NCBI GenBank assembly: GCA_963969395.1
Contig: OZ017805.1
Coordinates: forward strand, 4,774,001 to 4,838,000
Origin: Pseudoscleropodium purum
Taxonomy: Eukaryota; Streptophyta; Bryopsida; Hypnales; Brachytheciaceae
Length of the DNA stretch: 64,000 nucleotides
Direction of reading: 5' to 3'
Below, in pieces: positions 1-14,427 of this stretch. The stretch's first letter is position 1, and every line of letters begins with the position of its first letter. A program made the position numbers and the translations under genes. The notes under the pieces are model-generated. The model ran no database searches and was not told the origin of the DNA. It saw only the letters and a list, made by a program, of their open reading frames with translations.

Positions 1-3000
1 TAATTAATTGAATTTATTCAACCAAATAAGTTTTGATTTTGAAATGTATCTAATTTTTTGGGAAATTTCCATGAAGTTGGTAAATGTCCAATTTTGGCTC
101 AATCTTGAAAAAAACATTAATTACAAATTTACTTCATACAAGAGCTCCTTCAACTTCCAAACAATGTATTAAAGATTTCTTTGTTCCTCACAAAGTTATT
201 AAAGATTAAACCTATAACCAAGGTACTTTAACAAATCATTCAATAACTATAGTAATAGCCAACAGGTGAATTCTTCATTCCTAATGTGCTAGTCTTGCAA
301 GTCATGTGATTTGTAATATGCTTTGATGGACACATGGAAGCCTTTAATCTTTGATTACAAAGAGTTCATTTAGTATTTCTATTTAACTAAGAAATATATT
401 CTATACATTATAATTAATAAATTTAAAATAATTTATAAATTCCACCAAATAAGTGCAATATGTACATGTTGGCAACCTTGCCTTATATATTGACTTTATT
501 TTTTTACATTGAAGATTTTTTAGCAAATCCCTAAATAATTATAGCATCCTTACAACTTTTAAATGTTAAAAGCTAAAACAAAACAATAAAAATTAATTTA
601 TAGATTTTTTGAATGAAGTAAATATTAATCGTTGGACCTTAGAAAATTTTGGATTTAAACAACAACCAATTTTAGACTACCAAAATATCCAATTTAAATC
701 TTTTTTTTAATTTACACCATATACATCTACTTTCACCCTATAGAAACAATGGATAGCTCATGAAATAATAATGCGTATTTAGCATCTACAAACATTCAAA
801 ATTATCACTTTTGAACAAGAAGTTTGCGTAGTTTAGGCTGAAATTTTGACACAAGGTCTGGACAAAGAATATCTTTCATGTACAACAAATTTCATTACAT
901 TTGGAAATAGGAATCAGAAGTTATTGTCTAATATATTAATTTCTTTTGTAATAGGGCAATTGGGCATATTTTAAAAAATCACTTTTTTTAGAAAATAAAA
1001 TTTGAAATTGGTTTTTTGAATCTATATATACAAAGAAAGCTTTGAATCATTCCATTTTTATCAATGAGACAAAATTTATGACGATTTTTTGTTTGCGGCA
1101 AGTAATGGATTCCCTATTCTAAAATAAACTTTGAAATCTTTTATCCTACCCAATTTTCAATATTCTTGAAAAACAGCAAAATCATAGGATGTAAATTGTT
1201 TATTAGACATTTCAACCATTGGGATTGACATTTTTCAATTCCATATTGAAATTATAAATTATTTTATATTATATTTCTAATACTACCTGCTTACTATTTT
1301 TTTCATATATGTTGTACAATTCCAAATGGTCTCTCACTTTTTAAGCATTTGGCCAACTTGTCTATGAAAAGGAATCCAAAAAATAACACCATTTTGGTCA
1401 TTTTCTCATAGAATAGTGAGTTTGTGAAGTGCAAATGCCTGGGTTTTTTTAGGGTTCCAAGAATGGTTTTATTAAATTTGAATGCATATATTTTATGATC
1501 CACATAGAAGAATTGTTTGAAATTTTCACCACATATTTTCAAGTCATTATACTACAAGATCCTACATTTGCAAGTGTCAAAAAGATAATAATTGTACTAG
1601 AAATGACAATTTTGGAGCGTTTTCTAGTGAATACATGGTCGTAAAACTTTAGGGGTTAATTTAGACAATATAGATTGTGTGGTTCATTTTTTTAAAGTTC
1701 AATTAATTTTTTTTGGGACCTTAGACAACTATAAAGTGTAGTATGAAAGGTTCATGAATTATAGTCTTAGCTATACACATTGTTAATTTCTACTTCAATG
1801 TACGGAAAAATTCATTTCTAAGTCTATTGTAAGAAAAGAAACAAAGACACACAAATCTCTGACTTCATACCAAGTTGTTTAGTAGAAGAAGTGTATAACG
1901 ATGAAGATTGAAACTAATTATTTAAAAAAAAAATTAATTTAAATGAAATTTATTAATTTCGGTGTCAAAAATGTTGTAAAAAAAATATTCAGCTTGCAAT
2001 AATTTGAAAAATAATTTAGAAATTGAACTTAAAATTTAAATAATACTATTCATAAATTAATACTCAAATGCTCAAGCATCCTAAAAGTGAATGCATCTTG
2101 GTCAAACTCAATTAAAATTGATTTTAACTAAGAAAACAAAGCTTGACAAGTTTGGTTTCTATTTCATTATTAAGTTTTGAAAAATGTCAATAATTGAAAG
2201 ATTTTTGCAATTAAAAGCTTCATTGGTTAATCCAAATAACACAATACGTTGCACTTTTCAAATATATTTGCATTTTCTTAAAATGCATTTGAATTCAAAT
2301 TAAAAAAAATATGTTTTTCATTGCACTCTTCCTTTATAATAAAAATGATAGATTATTCTAATATATATTGTAATTATTTAAAAGAAAAACATTCTTTATT
2401 TTTGAACAAATGGAAGAACCATTACATTTTAGCAAACCTTAAAAAAGGATCTCCAACAAAAGCTTGAACAAGGAAAAATTAAAGCTAAAAGAAAGAAAAA
2501 CAAAAATCATGAGAAATGTGCAAGGAAGGGGAAGACTCTTTGTCCAAATAATGTGGTTTTCATTTCTAGAAGGTACAGCTAGAAGAGCAACCACATGCTA
2601 TCAAATTTTTGCCACATAATATGTGAATGTTGAGTTTCAAGTCTTGAAGACATTGTGTTTTTTCTTGTAGTGCTCTTCCATAATTTAACAAAGTATACCA
2701 TAAAGAAATTAGAACAAATTGTAGAGGCAACATAGATAATCCATACATGTGAATTACAAAGCAAAGTGCTCATAGTCTTCAAGTTATAGAAGTGTCAAAG
2801 GAACGCCTATCCAAAAAAGCATTGCATGAAATTTAATTTGACTTGTTCATTGAAAGTTCATGTAATCCTTGTGAGGTGATGAAGTATTAATTTGAAGATA
2901 GGGCTTAAAAATTTTTATGGGCCACATGAAGTGCCTTGTTGGTTGGATGTATTAATTAGATATAAAATTTACCCCCTAAAGGACCGATGTGTGTTTTTTG

Positions 3001-3550
3001 GCAACATGCCTTTTTTAGGCAGTTGTATGTGAGTGGAAATTTCCATGTGTTTGGCCCAAATTTTTATAAACTTCACAAAAAATATATTTCATGTGCACAA
3101 ATTTTAGGACATTTGAAAATATGAGTAAAAAATTAAGGCCTAATATGTAGTTTGTTTCTCAACTAAGACAGTGTGGGTAGATAAGAAAAAATCATTTTTT
3201 TCTTAAATAAAAGAATAAAATCCATGTTCCAGATTAAAATATATATAGAAAGACTTGAATCATTCCATTTTGATTAATAAATTAGAAGTTTGGAGCTATT
3301 GTAGTTTATAGGTAGTTACAAATTTTCTACTAAATTCAGAACTTTGAAGTTCTTTATTAAACTCAATTTTCAATATATTGTAAAAAAATAATAATATTAG
3401 GTGATTTTTTTATTTTTTTAGGAAAAACATAGTCTAAATGGCATTTTTTAAATTTTTTTTGGGAAAACATAGTCAAGGAACTTTTGGTATTAAAAAAGGC
3501 CATAAAACCTCCATTGTATATCTCATAGTTGTAGTCTTTTCTGGAACCCT
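1..3550. other. AT-rich intergenic DNA with a diverged direct repeat
   Basis: I see no supportable gene here. Short open frames are scattered and resemble no protein I know. Two stretches, about 780-1300 and 3040-3460, are recognisably similar: both hold a TTTCATG-acaa/cac-AAATTT segment, then an AAAAAATCA-TTTTTT segment, then TATATATA...GA(A/C)TTGAATCATTCCATTTT and AAATTTTC. They lie in direct orientation about 2.2 kb apart and look roughly two-thirds identical by eye. They could be old LTRs or two copies of one dispersed repeat. I see no TSD or coding domain that decides between these. Confidence 0.4.
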
Positions 3551-6500
3551 ATTTCCATTTGGTCGGAATCCTAAACCTTGAACTCATTTGCATTTCTATT
3601 TTCACGTATTTGGATTCCTTGATTTTACTTCTTTGGAAATTAAGTTTTTTGAAGCAAGACTTAATCGGTTTTCTGTTTCCCACTATGTTGTGCATTATTG
3701 AAGAAGAGAATCATCAATTCATGGGAGGACTTGGACAAACTTGTACTGCAAAATGAAAAAGCACATGGTGATGAGAGCAAGAATATTGGAAAGTTCAAGC
3801 AAAGAATTCCAGAATGTCTACATCGAACAACGTGATTTTATTAGTGAAATTATAGTGGAAAGAAAGTAGCTTTGCATGCAACTATCAAATTACATAGTTA
3901 GAGTAGCTTTTCATAGGAGGGGCCTATGTGCGCTCCGTCAATAGGTGCTAGATATATCAAAGGTATTTCATAATCTTCGATGAAATGGAAAATGATAAGT
4001 CCTTTTTTTCTGTTTTGTTTCAAGAAAGTAGTTTTTTTGAGTGTTAGAGGTATTGTATAAACTACTCTACATATAGGCTATCTTGCCTTCAACTCCATAT
4101 GTAATCCACATTGGTAAATGATGATGAAAAGATTCTTAATTGCAACAAAGTTTAGACAGAATTCCTGATGATTTCTTTGATCCATTCAATATTATCGAAG
4201 CTTGCAATATTTTTGACTGCCACTAGGGTTTGTTCCTCCATTTGTAGGGGCTTCCATAGTTTACTTGTTGGTTAGAGATGTTGTTTTGAAGTGTTGTCAT
4301 TCACATGTTAAAGCTTCATGAAGCTCTCTGTTTGTTACAGTTCTCTGTAGAGTAAGCTTAGTCTTTGCTTATATGCATTCACTTGCAAATTTTCTATTTC
4401 AAAACTTTTGTTCAACAGATGTTGACTTCTTTACGTAGTACATTATATTCAATTGTGTGTTTGTTCTTTTTAACAATTAATGAAAGCTTGTCTTTGATTT
4501 GATGCTTGTACTTGTAGGTTTTGTTTTTTAAAGAATGGCTTAATAGAATGTAACTTCATCCAATTGACTTTAAATTGGAGGACAATGAGCTGTTTACAAT
4601 GGACATTTGCAATGAAAACCTTCAAGATGAGAGAAAATTATTGACAGATGAAGGAAAACATGTCCATGACAACAAAAACTTCAAATTAGTCTTTCAAAAC
4701 TTCGATTACATGTAACATGCACTGTAAACAGAGAAATGACGACATTGCAGGTTTTTGTTTTATATTTGGAACACATAAAAAATACCAAATTATAATACTT
4801 GTTGAATTTTGATTGATCTATACTGTGAAGGCAAGTCTAGAAATTTTTGGGAAGGCTATAAGTTATACTACTTTGTACGTTATTCGGACTACAGAAGATC
4901 CAGAGATCATTTTCTAGCAAGCAAAATGAGTAATTGGATATTTCATTTCACTTTGTCTTCATGTGTTCTATTTTTAGGGATGATTGGAACACAATGGCTT
5001 TTTAACAAGTAATGAGGTGTCAATGTTATAGCTCATTGAAGATTTGTTCATTGTATTACATTAAAATGAATTCAGTTGTAATTTTATTTAATGTTGCTTT
5101 CATACATTACTAGATCCTATGGCGATGTGAATTCCAAATTCATTTTCTAAAATCTACTTTCATTACAGATTGTCAAACTCATTCAAAATGATAAGCATGT
5201 TCATTGGGGGTCATTTTTTGACGAGAAGGTAAGGCAAGTGTGGGCCATGATGGAGGAGTATGCAAAGGTTTGCCATTGACAAAACTAGAAAAATCTTTGG
5301 TAATATCTTTTGTTGTAGTGGAAGAGACTTACCACATTTTATTTTGTTTTCTTTAATGATTATGTTTTTCCCCCATTTTGTCATTAAATAGTCAAAGAAG
5401 AGCTCAGATTGTCATATACATTGTATACATCCTTCAATGTCGGAATTGTTTCTGTCATTTCATTTATGAAGTCTAAGAAGTGCATAACCCAAAGGAAGTT
5501 CATATCTATAGTCAATTAAGGTCCAGGATGTCCTAAACAACATTTAAAAGTTCAAGTATCTTCACTATGATATTTTCTAGAAACAATAGTGTCCAAATTC
5601 TACCTACCTTCCTACATTATTTACGAGTCCTTAATGTTGTTTGTACATCCGCTAGTATAACATTTTGGGAAAGAACTATCATTTGATGGTTTGCATCTCT
5701 ATTTTGAAACAAAGTACCAGGAATTAATGAATGAGGTAGACTTCTGACGGCAAAGGTGATTTTTCAATCATTCAAAAGTCATCCCTAGAGAATTGTTTTG
5801 CAAACATACTAAATTAATGAATTAAATTCAGGGCTCTCATGGAAGAATTTGTTGATGTGAAACAGTTGTCAAAATCAGAGAAGGGGTGCTTGATGCTACA
5901 GCTTGTTGAGGTCAGTGCGCTTTATGTCAAAAGACAGAAATCGAGAAGAAGTTGGTAGTCTACAAACTCATGTTGTGAACACAATTACAAATACTGCTTG
6001 ATTTTTAATGTCTTCATAATATTAGGAAATGCTAAACTTCAATGTTGTTAATTATGGTCAAACCAATAAATGCGTCAACATTTCTTCACCCGAATTTAAC
6101 AATGCTCTAGGAGGTGTGCATATATTTTTTTATTTTCATGTTTGCAAAACTAATGCAAGGTTCCTCTGAGGATGACGATTATGGAACAAAAAGACTTCAT
6201 AGGCAATCTAATGCTATTTAGATTATGTACACAAATATTTTTGACAAGTTTCAAGGGAGTTTGAAGACAGTGGATTTCAACTAAGACAATCTAATGGAAT
6301 CATCTAGAGCTTCATTGAAAGGGTACAAGAAAACTGCAGGGAAGCGTTGCAACATCGAACAAAGTGTAGGGAAGAATACTAAGCATAGTTAGCATTTGCG
6401 AAAGACTGCTATGCAATGTTAGTATCTGCGGAAGAGTACTGTACATTGTTAGCATTATTGTCTAATAGGTTAGACTTTTATGGTTCAATGATTTGAAAAT

Positions 6501-9500
6501 CAAAATAGGTAGGCAATACTAGTGCGTGCAACATGTTCTTCGTGGAGATTCTTTATGAGAAGTTCATGTCCTAACTTGAAGGCCATGTAATTGCACTTCT
6601 CGTAGTATTCAATTATTACCATGTGACGTATGAAGTGAAAACATCAACCTATCTACTTTTGTACGTATATTGTTTAAACCAATGCCTTGCTAGTGAGTCC
6701 TAGGACATTCATGGCAACAAAAGCAACGTAAAAGTCCGTATGACATATTCTGCTTTGTGGTCTACATTACGAATGAATGTACACCATGTTTTATCTATCT
6801 CTTGAAATTGTAAAGAAGTGATGGTATTGGCAAATGCATTTGGAAATTTCAATTACAATTGGTCACTTTAATTGGTCGGTTTAAGTTGATAAGTGTTTTC
6901 TTTAGTTTTCATGAATTTTTTGTAAAAGAATTGGAAGGCATGTAATGTGTAACTGTTACGTTGTTTCTTCTTCTATGAGTGTTGTTTGAATTGAAAAAGA
7001 CTAATCATGGAAATTTCGAAGTGATAGCGGGTCCAATTTCAACTATAAGCATTCAATCAAAGGCTAATTAACTTCAAATAAATCAAAAAGTGGTTAGAGT
7101 TGTGTATGCTGAGCCATTATATAACGTAGATTTTTGTAAAGAAAATCATATAACAATATTGTATGAGTAAATGGAGTTGTTATTTTTTTTTAATTTCTTC
7201 TCAATTTCATGAGACAAGTGCCATTTATGGATGGTGTAGTTTACTTTTATTTTTGGTGGATATAAATATGAATTGTAGGTGAAGCTTCATAAGGAACTAC
7301 TGAATGTAAGGCATCAAGCATTAAGGTTGATGACATCAAATGGTAAATTTTTATACAAGGTGATTTAACTTATGCTACTGAACCTAAAATCGAAATATAA
7401 AGCACATGGTAGTCAGGACTTAAATGATGTCAAAGGAGACTAATTGAAGAGGGACTCCGTCTCCTACAATTGCATGCAATCACCTATTTTAAAATTAAAA
7501 GATATTATTGAAAAATTTCATTATTCCATAGTAAACTAATGAAGGTTGCAATTTGTTATGCTATTTTTGTAGCCATATATTGCATACTTCCATTTTATTT
7601 ACGGTTAGTCATTAAAGAAGGTTGTTACAGAAATGAAATTCATTGTCATTGAATAAGTCAAAGAAGTTTGTCTAAAAGTGTGTCATTTGGTAAGAATCTT
7701 TCCTTATGATGTGTGATTGCATGGCACCTTACAGAACAAGAACGTAGAATTATGGTTCATGCAAAGCTTTTAGAAATTATTGTATTTGAGGATAGCCATG
7801 TTGTTTTAGTTAAAACCTTTACGTCTGTGGACACCCACTATGTGTGCCTTTATCATTCAAGTAGGCTGTCAATGAAATCCTATTTCAAGTACTAAAGATA
7901 TAGTCACAGTTGATGTGGTTATATCTATGTTGCTTTTGTTGCAATTGATGGCTATATTTAATGATGCTTTTCAATTTAGCAAAACTACATTATCTTGAAT
8001 CAAAATATAGGATGTGCAATTCTTTCACATTCGATAAAATATAGAAAGAGGACATGTTTGTCTAACTTGCCTGTTATTTTTTTCCACATTCATGGTAATG
8101 TGTCAAACAATAGACAAATACGCAAAATAAGTGTACAATACATTCCATCAGTTGTTCTTTATATTATTCTTGTAGACATTTGTTTGTCTTGTATAGAGAG
8201 TTTCTTTGCATTACAATTTGAATGCTGAAGTACTAAGAAGTCTCATGAATAGTGAAGTTCGTAGAGCATTTTGTTAACAATTTACAGTACCTCCAAACAT
8301 AGTTTGATCCAGCTTTGTTTTTAGTGTGAAGATTGATGGACTGCTTTGGAGATGTAGTGAACCTTGTAGACAAAGACATTGTGAAGAACACCCAACAATT
8401 TTCAAACAATTGCAATGGCTTACAAATTCCTTGAACGTCGGAGGTAAGGACCCAGTTGCTTTTTTGGCTACCAGTCATGCTGATGATGACATTATAGATG
8501 TTTATAATTTTTGGAATATTATATTAATCCGTAGAAACAATAACGCGTGCTTGCATTTTTTAGCCCTGATTCCTATACAAATCTTCGCAACCCGATGCTT
8601 ATAGGAACTCTACGGTGAGTTACTAAACATATATGCAGCATGTGGAAATATGATTGCATTCATGTGCTCATGAGCAATGTGGAAGTTGGTAAAAGCATTT
8701 TCAAACGACACTTCGATTTTTTATAAGAAGACTCCATAAACATAACTATGAATAATGCAGCAATAGATTATGCATACAAACAAAGTTCTAAAGTGTTTTG
8801 AGAGTTATTGTTGGCAAATGATTATCCCATCATGTAGAGTATTACTTTAAGTGGTGAGCATCTGGAATCCAATGAATACCTTACTTTGTATTTTACACAT
8901 TACAGGAAGCCATTGTATGTAGGTCCATTAGGATTCAATTAATTAATTTATAATTATTATAGTTTTATTTTTCAATTTCTTGGTGTTTTCATGGTCAATG
9001 AGTGTTGGCATTATTTTTCTTGAATATTTTAGGTATTGGAAGTCTACGGTCAATGAAAGGAAATTGGGCTCTTAGTCACATGTCTAAATGCTAAATTTTG
9101 TCAGTACAATACTGTATGTATTCAACATAATGACAAACATAATGAAGTAGACATATTGAAGAGGGAAAAAGCACATATGAGTGTCAACTAGCTAGCAATA
9201 TTTAGGTAGACGTTAGAAGAACAAATTAGAATGTGCGCTTTGAGTTGCAATGAATTGTTCCTTATATACATTGTAGGTGGGATTCTAGATTTAGTACATC
9301 TCTTATGCACTATTTAATTGTTACATAATATAGAAGAAAAAAAGGGCGCATTTGGATGTAGAGATACATGACCTTTGAAGTAGTGGAAGAATTCAACAAG
9401 AATTAACTTTTTGAATTTTTAATGTCGATTTGAAAACAATTATTATATGAGGTAAGTCCTTCATTTGAAGGATGAGGAACACTAGTTTAGTGCATTGGTC

Positions 9501-9728
9501 AACTACTTCAAGAGATTGTGTGGAATCATTTTCACTCGTGATACATTTCTCAATGTAATATACGTGAGTGGCTTATATTGATTATAGTAATATATAGTTA
9601 TGAATGTTGGTTTGTATGTAACATTCTTCATATCTTAGATTTCAATCAAATGCTTGGAGATAATGTTGGCATTCATAATATTTATATAAGTGAAGTGTTT
9701 TCATTGGCAAGTGGTTTTATTACTATAA
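3551..9728 (+). other. Gene-poor stretch with exon-like fragments, unrecognised
   Basis: There is no long ORF. Several short open segments on the plus strand are bordered by plausible splice signals. One runs from about 5170 after TTTCATTACAG to 5229 before GTAAGGC. Another runs from 5833 after AAATTCAG to about 5911 before GTCAGT and reads LMEEFVDVKQLSKSEKGCL. Around 8326-8440 an open segment ends at GGAGGTAAGG. They may be exons of one decayed gene or fragments captured by a transposon. I do not recognise the protein. Most of the remaining sequence is AT-rich and non-coding. Confidence 0.25.
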
Positions 9729-10428
9729 ATGCAAGAAAATATATTTTTGCATATGTCACTAATATCTTATGGACAACAAAATGGATGGCCAAATTACGGC
9801 CTAGGTTATAGATTAGGAGTCTATTCAATGCAACAATTGCAGGTCAGTGGAATATATTCTACAATTTCCACTAGGAATTTCAATAACATGGCCACAATGT
9901 TTGTAAGTCCTTCCTATGATGGATCTTCCGTCAGCTTCATTCTCCTACAAATGCAACACGAAGGCGGTCTACATCAAAATGCTGATTGGCAAGGAATGTG
10001 CAACAAAAATGGACCATTGCAAGAATTGTATCAAAGACCCCTAGTGCTGGTTGACTACCACCATACATTAGAACCGCAATTGCTATCTACAAGGACACCA
10101 ACAAACAATGGAGGACTATGGTTTTGTCCTCAATTTAGGAGAATGGAGCATCATGAACCTTAACAAAGTGCTACAGGACCAGACAATGTTTCAAGAGTAT
10201 AGCCTTCAATTGGAGGCGGAAATCGGATGAACCAAACGCAGCAACGAGCAGTTCCATAGCCTTTCAAGTTACATCAATCACCACCTCCAGACTTTGCCAA
10301 AACTTAGCAAGGACTAGTGCAAACCAATAGCATAGATGTTGCAAAGAGTGCTGGTGCTTCAAAGAGCTGGAGAGTGGAAAGTGAATCGACGACACTTAAT
10401 TAGTCCAAATTTGTTTTGGGGTGAGAGA
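9729..10428 (+). pseudogene. Fragment of an unrecognised Gln/Asn-rich protein
   Basis: An open frame runs to 10163. After its TAA the same frame continues as coding-like sequence rich in Gln, Asn, Ser, Pro and Gly, with segments such as GPDNVSRV and SIGGGNRMNQTQQRAVP, interrupted by TAG codons that would be CAG in an undamaged copy, and ends near GTGAATCGACGACACTTAA. The composition (YGQQNGWPNYG early, low-complexity polar residues later) suggests a disordered protein region. I recognise no domain. The fragment at 10482-10856 may belong to the same gene. It could be a pseudogene exon or a captured fragment. I am fairly sure it is not an intact gene. Confidence 0.35.
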
Positions 10429-10481
10429 ATGAGAATTCAAGTAAGTCTAAAACTCTTTGTTATTGTAATACACAAACAACT

Positions 10482-10856
10482 CTTAGAGAAGATGAGAAAT
10501 CATATTTGAAGGAAATGAAAGTGGCGATTTTGATGGGAAGGATACTGCAAGTGACATTAGTTTAGGATGAGGATGGGAACATTGTTCATTACATGTCATA
10601 GTTTTTGAATGCCTTGAAATTGGTTGCTCATGGTGTTGTGCAAGATGCTTATATAAATGTAAAAGAAGAAGAGGCAATGAACAAAATAATGCAAGAGGTG
10701 AAGAGGCAATTTGTATTGCCTAAACCATTGCCCGTGGAAATGGTGGAGGGTTTCTTGAAAAGGTATTTTAAATGTTGTAGATTAGAATACCACCAATTTT
10801 GGATTAAAGAAGAAGACCAAAAAAAACTTGATGGCTATAAAAAAGGGCGTGGTTGA
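10482..10856 (+). pseudogene. Coding-like fragment, unrecognised, with two in-frame TAG codons
   Basis: One frame reads through EDEKSYLKEMKVAILMGRIL, a TAG, DEDGNIVHYMS, a second TAG, then 83 open codons ending in TGA. The later part contains LPKPLPVEMVEGFLKRYFKC and HQFWIKEEDQKKL, a charged, helical-looking stretch. Both internal stops are TAG, which one C-to-T change makes from CAG (Gln). The segment reads like a decayed exon of a real protein, but I do not recognise the family. It lies about 50 bases downstream of the Gln-rich fragment on the same strand. Confidence 0.4.
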
Positions 10857-12297
10857 AATTGGTAGAATATTGGAAGTCATCGAAAGGAAGTAAGAAGTGC
10901 AATTAGAACAAGGTGAATGCTTTAGCTGAGAAAGCTAAATTGGTACAATTTTTTCCATTCTTTTTTTGTTTTTTTAGTTATACGGTTTAGAGAATGAAGA
11001 CAGAAACATGTACATGAGCCTTTCTATATGAGTGATGAAATTTTTCTTTAAAAACTAATTTAGGAGAATCTTGTACTTCATATACTCAGTATACTTAGAA
11101 GTCTTGTAGTCCAAAGAAATCAGATATGACAATACCATCACAATACAAATGTAAAAAGTACTTAGGAACATAGACCACAAATGCATACATGTCATTGATA
11201 TTTAAGTATAGTCCTTTAGCTTGGAATGTCAACTTCTTGACAAAGTGGTTACAATTAAATATGATTTTGAATTGGAGTTATTTTTGTTGTGGATGAAATT
11301 CATATTCAATATAAATTTGACATTAATGATGCTTTCATCAATCAATAATGAGGTAGATATGGAATTTATTGAGTTAGTGCTTTTAAAGGTGCAAGTTTCA
11401 TTATGAAATAAACGAGGCCTCTGAGTCCAATGAAAAAAGAGTTGAAAGGAAAGCATTTTGTATAGAATGTTGGTGTTCATATTAATTAATTATACTGTTG
11501 TTCGTAGATGAACCATAATAGAAGAAGAAGCAAGAGTCCGACAAGGAATGCATTGTCATAGTTGACAATGTGCTTGACAATGAACCAATGCACTCATCGA
11601 TTGAACATAAAGAGTATTCGGTAAGTGCAAATTCATCTTCCTTTGATAAATTGATCAATAAGCATATTTTAAAGAATTGTCTTTTTAGAGCATTGTACTT
11701 GTACTCTTGTCATGGAAAGTGTTTTAGACATAACTTTTCTATGTATAGACATAATTTTTGGTACATATGTTTGATGAATTTAGGAAGCTATCTTCTTTAT
11801 AGTTTTGAGCACTACAATTTTACAAAATCAGGTATTCCAATTGGGGTAGTTTGACATCCGAAATTGAGGAATAATGACATACATATGTCTACCATGAATT
11901 TTAAAAATATTCAATTTAGGTACATAGTTTTCATAGTGACATGTGTATAGAATATGAACTTTAAACTTGATGAACTTATATATTTACTTTTAAGTCAAAA
12001 AAATTTATGAAGACATATTGTCTATTAATTGAAAACCGAACCAATTCTATGGAATTTATCATTTCAAAGAATAAAAGGTCCTACTGACAATGAATTGATG
12101 AAGGTGTTATGAATTTATTTTAAATTTATAACCTTAAATACATAGTGATGTCAGTTCACAACCTTGACCTATTTCAGTTTAAGGAAAAAAATGAAATCAA
12201 AATTTAAAATTCATCTTTTTAACACATAGTTGTTGTTACTTTAGATGAAGTAACTATGTCTAGAAAATTCATATAATTAACAGTTCATTTTGCATTG
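10857..12297. other. AT-rich non-coding flank left of element A1
   Basis: Only short open frames occur, at 11221-11406 and 11570-11854, and they overlap frames on the other strand. None resembles a known protein. No TSD partner of element A1 is found here: the five bases before it are CATTG, whereas CTAAA follows its right end. Confidence 0.4.
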
Positions 12298-12570
12298 TGT
12301 CGCAGCTTAGAATTTTGATTTTCTTAGTATACACCAAAATAGGAACGGAAACTAGTCATTAAGGAACCGGATCCGATTAGGTGGGGAAGGAAAACTCAGA
12401 ATTAGCACGGAACGTGAAGTAGTGGGCCTCTTGGATCTAATCCGGTCAAGAGTAAGTAACGACGGAAACGGAATGCAACACAGATTAGGTCTAGGACCGG
12501 ATGATGATGATGAACCGGATTATGATGGTAAACCGGATTCATGATGACAAACCGGAAAGGGTCCAGGGAC

Positions 12571-12577
12571 TATATAA
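12571..12577 (+). promoter_or_regulatory. TATA box upstream of the A1 ORF
   Basis: TATATAA lies about 190 bases before the ORF start, in a stretch conserved with A3 (TATAAAAG at 56485). It sits after the run of GATGATGAACCGGA repeats and before a GC-rich leader. Position and conservation suggest a Pol II core promoter for the ORF. The start of transcription is not visible from the sequence. Confidence 0.5.
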
Positions 12578-12768
12578 GGAGGAGCTTTCACTGTTGCACC
12601 CCCTTTTAGAAACTCGACCTTGAGCGCGCGCGGTTGAGTTTTTGTCGTTTGTGCGTTTGTGCGTCTGTACGTTTGTGTTTTGTCTGTTTTGCTTCCGGTT
12701 GAGATCGGAGAGAGGAAGTGAGGAACGGGACGTGCGGCTAGGAGAGAGTGAGGTAGTTTCGAGTGGGA

Positions 12769-14427
12769 ATGCCTCCGCTACGTAGGTCTAGACCAGCGAG
12801 TCCCTCTGGAGGTGAGGTGAAGCTCCGGAAAGTTATTCCGGTTATTCCCTCCACAGAGCTGGAAAAGTCTGAACTCATGGATGATCTCAAATCCATGGGT
12901 TGCGTAGGGTTTGCCGAGAAACCCTGGGGATTTAGGGAGGAGAGAATGGTCAAGGAGCTCCTCGGAAAGTTGTCCAACCAGTTTGACAACACTGTGAGAG
13001 GAACTCCCGTCAGCTGGAACGAGGGGATGTGGAGAACGGTTTACGGTTTCCGGGCAGGAGGTTTGGGGATGGCGAGCCGGAAGGATGAGTTTGTCCGAGG
13101 GAAGTTCAAGGGAGCCGTCAACCCGAAGGACGGATACGCGGTCGAGGATTGCTTGGATGACCGACACCGTCGGCTCCTGCAATTCCTGGTTCCGGTTCTT
13201 CACCCGGAAAAGCCGACCAGGGTGACGATCACCCTCGGCAACACCATTTTCGGTGCCCTCAGTGGTACCCGGAAAGTGGACTAGGCACGGATCATTTCCG
13301 ATCTCGTGGCCCAGCTGGTTAGTAGGGTTGGGAAGAAAAGGGCCACTCCAGTGTGCCCTTATCTCTTCCACATCTATCGGGAGAACCAAGTCCTCACCGA
13401 CATGGAGGAGAGGGTGTGGAAGACGCAAGAAGTGCTCCTGAAGTATGGGGAGTCGGAGACGGATGACGAGGCGGAATCCGATTCCGGGTCAGACCGGGAG
13501 TCCAGCGAGGAAGAGGAGGAGCCGATGCCGCCGATCAAGCGACAGAAGCTGACGCCTCCACACAAGCGCGGGACGCCTCCCGGTCAAGACAAACCGGCCC
13601 CGGAGGAGAAACCGAAAGCCGAGAAGACCAATTCCGGGGGAGATCCGGATATGCAAGATCCGTTCAACGGTCTGATCAACGTCCTCTGCAACATCAGGGC
13701 GGATTGGGAGGTCAAGCACAGGACGCTTGCGACGATCGGCAAGTTGGTGGGTGCTGCACCGAACAGCAAATTGGCGGAACAAGTGGCGGAGTGCATCACA
13801 AATCCGGAAGAGACCCGGAAGCAGGAAGCCGAGATCCGCCGGTTGCAGGAGGAGGTGGATAAACTGAAGGCAACACTTTTTGCCTATTAGAAAGACGTGA
13901 CGGCCGCTCGGGAGATGGCGGAGGAGACTCGGAAGGTAGCCGAGCAGATCAAGGCGGTCCTGGGAGAGACCGGAACGGCCGCTGCCAAGGCGAAGCTCTT
14001 CGACGAGAAGATCCACGAAGAGAAGAAACTATCCGGTTCCCGGATAGTCCGGATTCTCGCGGACTTCGCTGAGCAGGTGGAGACGGCAATGGTGGAGGGG
14101 CGGAAGGCTGCGGACCGGATCGAGGAGAGCAGCTGGAAGCTGACGGGAGCGACGTGCGACAAAGGTATTCACCTTTCGGACATCTCGCTACCGGATCTCT
14201 TTCCGGACGCGACCATTCAGAAGGATAGGAAGGATTGGACTCCTGAGTCCAAGAAGTCTGCACGGACTGGGACTCCGGGCACGAGACCGGATATCACCAT
14301 CGACCTGGAGTCTCCACCCGGATCGAATCCTGCGGAGGGAGAACGGGTCCGGAATTTGAGCGAAGTCTTCGAGGAGCTAGTCCCGGAGGTCGGAAGCCCG
14401 ACAATAGGATCTAGAGTTGTAGGGTAG
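12769..14427 (+). pseudogene. Element A ORF, broken copy (552-codon family)
   Basis: This is the same protein as the intact A3 ORF at 56675-58333, starting from the equivalent ATG. Two nonsense changes interrupt it. At 13282-13284 the conserved Trp codon TGG has become TAG (KVD-stop-ARI against KVDWARI). At 13888-13890 a CAG has become TAG (FAY-stop-KDV against FAYQEDV). Both fit deamination at methylated cytosines, one on each strand. Otherwise the frame stays open to the final TAG, with an N-terminal globular part, an acidic Ser/Glu stretch, a Lys/Arg cluster and coiled coils. Decay looks recent because no frameshift is apparent. Confidence 0.85.
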
